A DNA stretch of 64,000 nt, taken from Luscinia megarhynchos (Eukaryota; Chordata; Aves; Passeriformes; Turdidae). The notes under the pieces were generated by a model, which was given only the letters and a program-made list of their open reading frames with translations, did not search any database and was not told the origin of the DNA. The stretch covers positions 1 through 64,000 of the forward strand of contig JAPFBE010000065.1 in NCBI GenBank assembly GCA_034336665.1, given 5' to 3'. A program made the translations under genes and the position numbers. Shown one piece after another: positions 1 to 11,200 of this stretch (position 1 is the first letter of the stretch; the number at the start of each line of letters is the position of its first letter).

Positions 1-960
1 GACCCTGGGGGGAAATGGGGGAACTGGGGAGGAAATGGGGTGGAAACATGGCCTTGGGGAACGGAACTGGGGAAACGGAGGATGGAAACGAGGAATGGAA
101 ACGAACGAACAGGAACACAGGAAATAAGGAAATGGAGCCGGCCGGAGTGAGTGCCGGATCGGCCAAGGAGGGCTGGCCAAGGCCAGACCACACCGAACAC
201 GGAAGGCACACCGGACCGACCGACCAAGGAAACGGAGGAAAAGGAAAAGAGGAAATACGAGGAAAATGGAATGGAAACGGAAACGTGGAAATGGAAATGA
301 CGGAAGTGGAAATATGGAACGGAAATGAATGAGGCAGAAAATGGAAATCAGCATGGACCAGGCACGCCAGCCGGATCCCCCAGCCCCGGACCAGAGGATG
401 CAGGAAATGGACCCCACGACATGATCCCCACGACCGGAGGCATGGCCATGGCCGGCCAAGGGGACGGGACGCCGCAGTGGACACACTGGACACAGACCAC
501 CCAGCCAGCCAGGGAGGCCAAGGACCCCGGAGATCCACACAGTGGAAATGGAAATGGAAACAAGGAAACGGAGGAAATGGAAGAGGAAATGGAAATGGAA
601 ATGGAAATGGAAACGAGAAAAAGGAAATGGAAATGGAGGAAAAGAGGTGGAAAATCAATGTGGAACGTGGAGGAAAAAGGAAATGTGGAAATGGAAACAT
701 GTGGAAATGGAACGGGGAAGACAGGAAACGGAAGATGGAAGGAACGATGGAAATGGAAACGACCCGGATAACGGCATGGAAATAAGGAAAGGAGTGGAGG
801 CAGTAGGAGACCGAAAAGGGAATCAACCCCGAACGACCCAGGAATGGAGGAAGGCAGCAGGGCCGGAATCAACAGTGGACAAGGAATCAACCCCTGAACA
901 CCCCCAGAACAACCCTGAACACACAGGGACGAACACCGGAATCAACGGAATCAACTTAGT
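1..960. repeat. Purine-rich (GGAAAT/GGAAAC) tract, no gene recognised
   Basis: The + strand is dominated by GGAAATGG and GGAAACGG words with almost no pyrimidine runs from about 230-345 and 540-790. Two less repetitive pockets (about 140-235 and 345-540, the latter with GCCATGGCCATGGCCGGCC) interrupt it. The frames open here translate to Lys/Glu/Asn/Gly-rich low complexity on + and Phe/Pro/Ser on -, with no domain. It lies upstream of the first SKIC2 exon I can place, so I infer SKIC2 intron. Polypurine tracts of this kind can form triplexes and are poorly covered by some sequencing chemistries. Confidence 0.7.
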
Positions 961-2072
961 GCACCCAGAAATAAATAATGGAAATGGAAATGGAATCCCT
1001 AAACACGCAAAAATCAACTCCCCAAAACACACCTAGAATGCTAGAGCACATGGGGCTGTTGCTGCAGGTATAACACTTAAAATCAGCCCTAGGTCACTCC
1101 TGGAATCAACTCCATAGCACACCTAGAATGCTAGAGACATGGGGGATGCTGTGCAGGTATGAGCACTAAAATGAAATCCTTAAACACCCTAAATCAACTC
1201 TAAAATCAACCTCCTAAAATCAACCCCAAACACTCCCAAAAATCAAACCCCAAAATCAGCTCCTCCTAAATGCAAAATCAACTCCTCCTACGCACCAAAC
1301 GTCCTTTGACACCCTAAAATCAGCTCCTAAAACACCCCGAATCAGGTCAGCTGAGCACCCTAAAAGGCATCCCCAAACACTCAAAATCAACTAAAACACA
1401 CAAAACACCCGTAAAAATCAGCCTAGACACCCCAAAATCAGCTAAAATGCACCTAGGATACCAGGGCACATGGGGCTGCTGCTAGCACTTAAACACCCTA
1501 AAATCAACCTAGAGCACTCAAAGATCAACCCCAAAACCCTCACATTCCCTCAAAGCTCCTCAATCCTCAACTCAAAGCTCAATCAAAGTCCCTGAATCCC
1601 CCAAGTCTCCAAAACCCTCTAACTCCTCTACACTCCAATCTAAAGCCCTCGATACCCCAAAATCCCTGGATCTAAATCTTCCCCAAACCCTCTAACCCTC
1701 CCCCAAAGCCCTCAATCCCCCAAAGTTCCTGAATCTAAATCTCCCCCAAAACCTCTCAATCCCCAGAAACAAATCTCCCCCAAAACTCAATCCCCCAAAC
1801 CCCTCTAACCCTCCTCCAAAGCCCCCAAATCTCCCCAAAACCCCTCAATCCCCCAAACCCCTCTAACCCTCCCCAAAACCCCTCAAGTCCCCCTCTCAAA
1901 ATCCCTCAACTCCCCAAAACCCTCAATCCCCTATAAAGAGCCCTGAATCCCCTCTAAATCTCCCCAAAACCCCCTCAATCCCCACAGGTCTCCTGAATCC
2001 CTCAAATCTCCCCAAACTCCCTCTTCTAAACAAAAAACCCCCCAAAGTCTCCTCTCCCTCCCTCGTGTACAG
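961..2072 (+). repeat. SKIC2 intron: CAAAATCAACTCC repeats with exon-end copies
   Basis: This is a C/A-rich tandem array (CCCAAAATCAACTCCTAAAA-like, later CCCCAAAACCCTCAATCCC). It contains three copies of an exon 3' edge: 1044-1067 reads E-H-M-G-L-L-L-Q followed by gta; 1134-1156 is a damaged copy followed by gtatga; 1465-1484 has lost the donor. The peptide resembles human SKIC2 just before the exon that starts V-S-S, which is the exon found at 2073. The full upstream exon is not visible and probably lies before the window. Confidence 0.6.
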
Positions 2073-2220
2073 GTCAGCTCGGGGCTCCGGGTCGTCCTTC
2101 ACCACCACCCCTGGTGCTGGAGGGAGAAGCCCCCGAGGGGGGCAGTCTCCCCAGAGCCCCCAGGACGCTGCTCCCTACCCCAGGACCTGCTGCTCACCGC
2201 TCTCTTCCCTGCCCGAGAGG
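2073..2220 (+). CDS. SKIC2: SKIC2 exon (V-S-S ... P-Y-P ... L-P-E)
   Basis: The exon follows a tgtacag acceptor. It reads V-S-S-G-L-R, then after a one-base shift F-T-T and L-V-L-E-G-E-A-P, and near the end P-Y-P-x-D-L and L-F-L-P-E. These match the order V-S-S, F-T-T-L-V-L, V-P-Y-P-D-D-L, L-F-L-P-E-G in human SKIC2. At least two indels break the frame. The likely donor is the gt at 2221. Confidence 0.72.
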
Positions 2221-5200
2221 GTCTGCACCCCAGATTTTGGGGGATGGGAGTTTTGGATTTTGAGGATCCTCTGGAGGGGTTTGGGGATTTTGAGTGTTCA
2301 TTAGGTGTCCTCAAGAGTGATTTGGGAGTCCTGGGTCACTTTTGGGGGCGGCCTGAGAGATTTGAGGGGTCCCCATTATCCTGATCACTTTTTGGGGGTC
2401 TGTGAAAGGAATTGGGGGTCCCCGAATTTCTGGGGTCATTTTGGGGTGGTCTCTATAGGGTTTGGGGGTCCCCCTGAGTCCTAGGTCACTTTTGGGGGAT
2501 CCTGAGAAATTTTGGGGTCACTGGGGTCCCATTTGGGGTCTCTAAAGGGGATTTTGGGGAGTCCCCATATTTCTGGATCACTTTCTGGGGGTCTGTGAAA
2601 GGGTTTGGGGGTCCCCGAATTTCTGGGGTCACTTTTTGGGGGATCCCGAGGGATTTTGGGGGTCCCCTAAGGGGATTTGGGGGATCCCCTGAAAGTTTTG
2701 GGGAGGTCTCCAAATCCTTTGGATCACTTTTGGGGAATCCTGAGTGATTTTTGGGGGTCACTGTGTCCCTGAGAGGGATTTTGGGGGGTCTCTGAAGGTT
2801 TTTGGGGTCCCTAAGAGGGATTTAGGGGTCCCTGAAAGTTTTGGGGGTCCCCAAATTTTGGATCACTTTTGGGGAGAATCGCAGGGATTTTGGGGGTCAC
2901 TGGGTCCCTGAGAGGGGATTTTGGGGGGTCCCTGAAGGTTTTGGGGTCCCTAAGAGGGATTTAGGGGGGTCTCTGAAGGGGTTTTGGGGGTCCCCGAATT
3001 CCTGGGTCACTTTTTTGGGGGATCCTGAGAAATTTGGGGTCACTGGGTCCCCATTTTGGGGTCCCCCAGGGAGGGATTTGGGGGTCCCCCATATTCCTGG
3101 ATCACTCTTTTGGGGGTCTGTGAAAGGGATTGGGGGTCCCCGAATTTTCTGGGTCACTTTTGGGGTCTGTGAAGAAGGGTTTGGGGGTCCCCCGAATTCC
3201 CCTGGGGTCACTTTTGGGGGATCCTGAGAGAAATGGGGGTCACTGGGTCCCCATTTTGGGGAGTCCCCCTAGGAGGGATTTTGGGGATCCCCATATTCCT
3301 GGATCACTTTTTGGGGGGTCTGTGAAAGGGATTGGGGGTCCCCGAATTTCTGGGTCACTTTTGGGGTCTGTGAAGGGGTTTGGGGGTCCCCAATTCCTGG
3401 GGTCACTTTTGGGGGATCCTGAGAAATTTTTGGGGGTCACTGGGTCCCCATTTTAGGGTCCCCAGGAGGGATTTGGGGAGTCTCCCAATTTCTGGGGTCA
3501 CTTTTGGGGGTCTGTGAAGGGTTTTGGGGGTCCCCCGAATTTCTGGAGTCACTTTTGGGGGGTCTGTGAAGGGCTTGGGGGGTCCCCCTGAATTCCTGGG
3601 GTCACTTTTTGGGGATCCCGAGAGATTTTGGGGTCACTGGGTCCCCATTTTGGAGTCCCCCAGGAGGGATTTCGGGGAGTCTCCCCGAATTTTCTAGGGG
3701 TCACTTTTAGGGGGATCTGTAGAAGGGTTTCGACGGTCCCTAGTTCCTGGGTCACTTTTGGGGGATCCTGAGGGATTTTTGGGGTCCCCTAAGAGGGATT
3801 TGGGGTCCCTGAAGGTTTTGGGGTCCCCCAGGCCCCGGGCACTGCCTGGAGCAGCTGCTCGCCCCGAGGACATCAGTGGGGTCACGGCAAGACCCTGAGG
3901 GTGAACCGAAAATTCTGCTGCAGGAGCTGCCTCGGGGACCCCGCCCCCTGCACAGAGACTTTGGGTGGGGCTGGGGAAATTTGGGGTGCTGAGGGAAAAC
4001 CCCTGGGGTCCTGGGGGAAAAATTTTGGGTTCTCAAGAGGGAAATAGGGTGCTGGGGTGCACTTTTGGGTGCTGGGGGAGATTTTGGGGTGCTGGGAAAT
4101 TTTGGGAGTGCTGGGGCTGGAGGCCCCTGGGGTGCTGAAGGGAAAATTTGGGGCTGGGGAAATTTGGGGTGCTGGGGAAAATTTGGGTCTCTAGGGAGGG
4201 AAATTGGGGTGCTGGGGGAGAATTGGGGTGCTGGGGAGACTTTTGGGGTGCTGGGGAATTTGGGGTGCTGAAGGAAATTTTGGGGGTGCTGGGGAAACTG
4301 AGTTCTGGGGAAAAAATTTTGGGTTCTAGGGGAAAATTTGGGGTTTTTGGGGAATTGGGGTGCTGGGGAGGAAAATTGTTGACTGACTGACCTGACGATC
4401 TTCGCCGGATCGCCGATCCTGACGTCGATCTCGATCGCCGAAAGACTTTGTTGATCTGCCGGATTCGCCGGATCTGCGCCGGGTCGAGCAAAAGATTTGC
4501 CGGATCTTTGCTGGCGTGCCGGAAGCGGCTGCAAAGATCCTGCCGCAAGATTTTGATTTCGAGTGATTTTGCCGATGGATTTGCCGCGCCGAGCGGGCTG
4601 GCTGATGTTGCGCTGAGTCTCGCCGGATTCTCGCCGGATTTCTGGATCTTTGCCGATGGATTTGCCGGATCTGCCGGACTTTGCCGAGGCCGAGGCGGTT
4701 GAGTGATTTGCCGGAAGCGCAAGCGCAAAGGATTTTTGAGTGATTTGCCGCTGGAGGCGGGTTGAGGCCTGCCGGGCGGAAATTTTTGCCGAGGCTGGAG
4801 TCTTTGGCGCAAGCGCGCAAAAGTCTGGACGCAAAGCTGAGTGATTTTTTGAAAAAGCGCAAGTTGAGGCCTTTGGCGGAAAGATTTTGAGCAAGCGGCT
4901 GATTTTGAGGTTGAGTGCAAGGAGTGGATGGAGTGGATGGATGGGTGGATGGAGACCTAACTCGCACAACTCCTGGGACCCCTAAAATATACACACTGGG
5001 GGACCCCCAAAATAGCACTGGGAGCTCCTAAATACACTCTGGGACCCCAAAACAGCCCCCAAGTCGCTGTTGCTGCCTGAGTAGTCATCAGAGGCTGGAG
5101 GTGGGACTCCAAATACAACCAAAATGGTACCTGGGACTCCCTAAAACCTCCTGGGATCCCCTAAATACCCTGGGATCCCCAAAAATACACCTCTGGGATC

Positions 5201-8200
5201 CTAAAATACACCTCTGGGACCCCAAAACAGCCCCTAAGTTATGTGCTGCTGCCTAGATCACCAGGCTGGAGGTGGGACCTCACATACTTCCAAAATACAC
5301 CCCAAAATAACCCTGGGACCCCAAAATTATACACTGGGACCCCCCAAAATAGCACTGGGAGCCCCAAAATACACCCTGGGACCCCGAAATACACCCTGGG
5401 ACCCCAGCAGCCCCTAAGTCGCTGCTGCTGCTGCTGAGTATCACCAGAGGCTGGAGGTGGGACCCCAAATACACCCCAAATACACCCCAAATACACCCTG
5501 GGACTAGACAGCACTGGGAGCCCCAAAATACACCCTCGGGATCCCCAAAAATACACCCTGGGACCCCAAAACAGCTAAGTCGCTGCTGCTGCTGCCCAAG
5601 TATCACCAGAGGCTGGAGGTGGGACCTAAATCGCCCCAAATACACCCAAATAACCCTGGGACCCCCAAAACGTCCTGGGATCCCTGCAAAATACATCCCA
5701 AAATAGCACTGGGGACCCCAAAATACACCCCAAAATATCCCTGGGACCCTTAAAAAGCCTCCTGGGATCCCCCAAAATAGAGACTAGGGACCCCAAATAC
5801 ACCCCATAATACACCTAGGGGACCGAAAAATAGCCCTGGGATCCCCAAAATAGAGACTGGGACCCCAAATACACCAAAATAGCACTGGGACCCCTCAAAA
5901 TACACCCCAAAAATAGCACTGGGACCCCAAACACATCCCAAAATAGCACTGGGACCCCAAAATGCACCCTGGGACGGGAAAGCACACCCTGGGACCCCAA
6001 AACAGCCCCCAAGTCAGCTGCTGCTGCTGCCTGAGTATCACGCAGAGGGCTGGAGGTGGGACCCCAAATACACCCCCAAATACACCCTGGGACTCGAAAA
6101 TATACACTGGGACCCCCAAAATAGCACTGGGAGCCCCAAATACACCCGAGAAATACACCCTGGGACTAAAATGCACCCTGGGATCCCCAAAATAGAGACT
6201 GGGACCCCAAAATACACCCCAAAATAATGGGACCCCCCAAAATACACCCCAAAATAGACCCTGGGAGCTCCAAATACACCCCAAAATACACCCTGAGAGG
6301 TCTTAAATACACCCTGGGGACCCCCAAAACCCCTGTGTGACCCTGTGTGACCCCTGTGTGACCCTGAGCGACTTTCTGTGACCCCTGTGTGACCCCCCTG
6401 TGCTGACCCTGTGTGACCCCTGTGTGACCCTCTGTGACCCTCTGTGTGACCCTGTGTGACCCCTGTGTGACCCCTGTGGTGGACCCTGTGTGACCCTGTG
6501 TGACCCCTGTGTGACCCTCTGTGCTGACCCCTGTGTGACCCTGTGTGACCCTGTGTGACCCCTGTGTGACCCGGTGTGACCCCTGTGTGACCCCTGTGCT
6601 GACCCCCTGTGTGACCCCCTGTGTGACCCCCTGTGTGACCCTGTGTGACCCGGTGTGACCCCTTGTGTGACCCCTGTGTGACCCTGTGTGACCCTGTGTG
6701 ACCCTGTGTGACCCTGTGACCCTGTGTGACCCTGTGTGACCCTGTGTGACCCTGTGTGACCCTGTGACCCCTGTGTGACCCTGTGTGACCCCTGTGTGAC
6801 CCTCGTGTGACCCCTGTGTGTGACCCGTGTGTGACCCGTGTGTGACCCTGTGTGACCCTGTGTGACCCTGTGTGACCCCTGTGACCCCTGTGTGACCCTC
6901 AGTGACCCGGTGGTGTGACCCGTGTCTGACCCTGTGTGTGACCCTGTGTGACCCCTGTGTGACCCCCTGTCTGACCCTGTGTGACCCCTGTGCTTGACCC
7001 CTGTGTGACCCTCTGTGTGACCCTGTGCGACCCCTGTGTGACCCCCTGTGTGACCCTGTGTGACCCTGTGTGACCCTCGTGTGAGCTGTGTGACCCTTGT
7101 GTGACCCTGTGCTTGACCCCTGTGTGACCCTTTGTGCTTGACCCCTGTGTGAGCCCTGTGTGACCCCCTGTGTGACCCCTGTGTGACCCCTGTGTGACCC
7201 TCTGAGTGACCCTGTGTGACCCCTGTGTGACCCTGAGTGACCCTGCCTGACCCCTGTGTGACCCTGTGTGACCCCTGCGTGACCCCTGTGACGACCCCTG
7301 TGTGACCTCTGTGTGACCCCTGTGTGACCCTGTGTGACCCTGTGTGACCCCTGTGTGACCCTGTGTGACCCTGTGTGACCTCTGTGTGACCCTGACCCTG
7401 TGTGACCCCTGTGTGACCCCTGTGTGACCCTCTGTGTGACCCTGTCTGACCCTGTGTGACCCCTGTGTGACCCCTGTGTGACCCCCTGTGTGACCCCATG
7501 TGTGACCCCTGTGTGACCCCTGTGTGACCCCTGTGTGACCCTGTGTGACCCTGTGCTTGACCCCTGTGTGACCCCTGTGTGACCCTGTGTGACCCTGCTG
7601 ACCCCTGTGTGACCCCTGTGGCTGACCCTGTGTGACCCTGTGTGACCCTGTGTGACCCCTTGTGTGACCCCTGTGTGACCCCTGTGTGACCCTGTGTGAC
7701 CCTGTGTGACCCCTGTGTGACCCCTGTGTGACCCTGTGGCTGACCCCTGAGTGACCCTGTGTGACCCTGTGTGACCCTGTGTGACCCTGTGTGACCCCCT
7801 GTGTGACTTCTGTGTGACCCCTGTGTGACCCTGTGTGACCCCTGTGTGACCCCTGTGTGACCCTGTGTGACCCCTGTGTGACCCCTGTGTGACCCCCTGT
7901 GTGACCCCCAGGTGCTCTGCAGAGCTGGGCTATATCTCGGGAGGTGCAGTAGCTCTGGGCGGCCGCGTGGCTGGCGCTGCTGAGCACTGGAGCAGCTGGT
8001 GCTGACCGAGCTGCTCCTGGGCAATGTCCTGACCCCTGTGTGACCCCTGTGTGACCCTGTGTGACCCTGTGTGACCCTGTGTGACCCTGTGTGACCCCCT
8101 GTGTGACCCCTGTGTGACCCTGTGACCCCTGTGTGACCCCAGGTGCTCTCAGAGCTGGGCTATATCTCGGGAGGTGCAGTAGCTCTGGGCGGCCGCGTGG

Positions 8201-11200
8201 CGGCGCGAGCACGGAGCAGCTGGTGCTGACCGAGCTGCTCCTGGGCAATGTCCTGAGCCGCGCTCCGAGGAGGCCGTGGCTGCTCTCCTGCCTCGTCACT
8301 CCCGGCCGGGGGAGCCCCTGCCCGAGGGGCTGCCCAGCCCCTACTGCAGTGAGAGGGGGGAGGGAAATTTAGGGGAGTTTGGGGGGGTCTGGGTGGGACT
8401 CTGGGGGAAATGGAGGGTCTGTGAGGGAAGCGGATTGGGGGGGTTTGGGGGGGAATTGAGGGTCTGTGAGGGGGGAATTGGGGAAATCTGAGGGGAATTG
8501 GGGAGTCTGGGAAATTAGGGGAGTTTGAGGGGTCTGGGGAAGTGAGAGTCTGTGAGGGGAAAATTGGGGAAATCGGGGAATTGGGAGAGGATTAGGGGAA
8601 ATTTGGGGAGTTTGGGGGGTCTGAGTGGGGAAATTGAGGGTCCAGTGAGGGGGAATTGGGGGAAAGGTGGGGCATCTGGGGGAGAGAATTGGGGAGTTTG
8701 GGGGGTCTGGGGCGTCGGGGGGGGAAATGGAGGGTCTGTGAGGAAAATTGGGGGGATTGGGGGAAATTTGGGGAGTTTGGGGGAAATTTGGGAGTTTGGG
8801 GGGTCTGGGGAGAAATTGAGGGTCTGTGAGGCAGGAATTGGGGAAATTGGGGTGTCGGGTGAGATTGGGGGGGTTTGGGGAGAATTGGGGGTCTGGGGGG
8901 AAATTTGGGGGAGTTTGGGGGGTCTGGGGGGAAATTGAGGGTCTGTGAGGGGAATTGGGGAGTCTGGGGGGGAATTTGGGAGGGAATTGGGGGTCTGGGG
9001 GGATTTGGGGGCAATTGGGGTGTCTGGGGGAGATTTGGGGGAATTGGGGGTCTGGGGGGCAGTCTGGGGGTTCGGGGGTTTTTGGGGTCCCTGACTACGC
9101 CCCCAGGCCCTGGAGCAGCTCCAGGGGGGTCTGTGGATTTTTGGGGAGGAGTTTGGGCTTTTTCGGGTCCCCCAGGCCACGGAGTGGGACCAGGGGGGTC
9201 TGTGGGAGGGATTTGGGGGCTCTGTGGGTTTTGGGGTCCCTGATTCGGGATTTTGGGGGTTCCTGATGTGGGATTTGGAGTCTCTGTGGGTTTTGGGGTC
9301 CCTGATTCGGGTTTTTGGGGTCTCTGTGGGTTTTTGGGGAGGGATTTGGGTTTTTGGGGTCCCTGATTTGGATTTTTGGGGTCTCTGTGGCTTTTTGGGG
9401 TCTCTGATTTGGGATTTTTGGGGTCTCTGACTCGCCCCCCCAGGCGCTGGAGCGGCTCCAGGGGGGTCTGTGGGAGGGGTTTGGGGTCTCTGTGAATTTT
9501 TGGGTTCCCTGATTTGGGTTTTTGGGGTTCCTGATGTGGGATTTGGGGTCTCTGTGGATTTTTGGGATCCCTGATTCGGGCTTTTGGGGCCCCTGATTTG
9601 GGTTTTTGGGGTCCCTGATTCGGGTTTTGGGGTCTCTATGGATTTTGGGGTCCCTGATTTGGGATTTTGGGGTCTCTGTGGATTTTTGGGATCCCTGATT
9701 CGGGTTTTGGGGCCCCTGATTTGGGTTTTTGGGGTCTCTGTGGATTTTTGGGATGGGATTTGGGTTTTTGGGGTCCCTGATTCGGGATTTTTGGGATCCC
9801 TGATTCGGGCTTTTGGGGCCCCTGATTTGGGTTTTTGGGGTCCCTGATTCGGGTTTTTGGGGTCTCTGTGATTTTTGGGGTCCCTGATTCGGGATTTTGG
9901 GGTCTCTATGGATTTTTGGGGTCCCTGATTTGGGATTTTGGGGTCCCTGATTTGGGTTTTTGGGGTCCCTGATTCGGGATTTTGGGGTTTCTATGATTTT
10001 TGGGGTCCCTGATTTTGATTTTTGGTGTCCCTGACTCGCCCCCCAGGCCCTGGAGCGGCTCCGGGCCGTGGCCGCGCGCGTCGGGCGCCTGGAGAAGCTC
10101 CAGGGGGGTCTGTGGGTTTTTGGGGTTCCTGATTCGGGATTTTGGGGTCTCTCTGGGTTTTTGGGGTCTCTGACTCGAGGTTTGCAGGCCCTGGAGCGGC
10201 TCCGGGCCGTGGTCACGTAGCGCCGGGTGCTGGAGCAGCTCCGGGGGGTCTGTGGGTTTTGGGGTCCCTGATTTGGGATTTTGGGATCCCTGATTGGGAT
10301 TTTGGGGTCTCTCTGGGTTTTTGGGGTCTCTGACTCGGGGTTTGCAGGCCCTGGAGCGGCTCCGGGCCGTGGCCGCGCGCGTCGGGTGCTGGAGCAGCTC
10401 CGGGGGTCTCTGTGGGTTTTTGGGGTCCCTGATTCGGGATTTTGGATTCTCTATGATTTTTGGGGTCTCTGACTCGGGGTTTGCAGGCCCTGGAGCGGCT
10501 CCGGGCCGTGGCCGCGCGCGTCGGGCGCCTGGAGCAGCAGCGCGGCCTCGGGCCCGGCCCCGACGAGTTCGTGGCCAAGTTCGGCTTCAGCCTCGTGCAG
10601 GTGGTGTACGAGTGGGCCCGGGGCATGGTGAGAGCCCCAAAATCCGCCTGGGGCACCCCGAAATTCACCTGGGAACCCCAAAATCCACCTGGGAGCCCCA
10701 AAATCCACCTGGGAGACCCAAAAATTCACATGGGAGCCCCAAAATCCACCTGGGAGTGCCCAAATTCAACTGGGAGCCAAAATCCACCTGGGAACCCCCG
10801 AAATCCACCTGGGAGACCCAAAAAATTCACATGGGAGCCCCAAAATCCACCTGGGAGACCCAAAATCCACCTGGGGCACCCCAAAATCCACCTGGGGCAC
10901 CCCGAAATCCACCTGGGAGCCCCAAAATCCACCTGGGGCACCCCGAAATCCGCCTGGGGCACCCCGAAATCCACTGGAGCCCCCAAAATCCACCTGGGAG
11001 CCCCCAAAATCCACCTGGGAGCCCCCAAAATCAGCCTGGGGCACCCCAAAATCCGCCCTGGGAGACCCAAAAAATTCACATGGGAGCCCCAAAATCCACC
11101 TGGGAGTGCCCAAAATTCACCTGGGAGTGCCCAAATTCAACTGGGAGCCGCCAAAATCCACCTGGGAGCCCCAAAATTCACCTGGGAGACCCAAAATCCA

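Noticed and set aside
4381..4930. Bacterial gene insertion
   Set aside because: The open minus-strand frames have no recognisable domain, start context or ribosome site, and consist of short degenerate words. Kept only as an unexplained island.
6303..8299. Long minus-strand open frames of 466-573 codons (H-T-G-V-T-Q-G-S repeats)
   Set aside because: They are the complement of the CTGTGTGACC minisatellite, open in all frames because the unit lacks stops, and run through a SKIC2 exon copy on the other strand.
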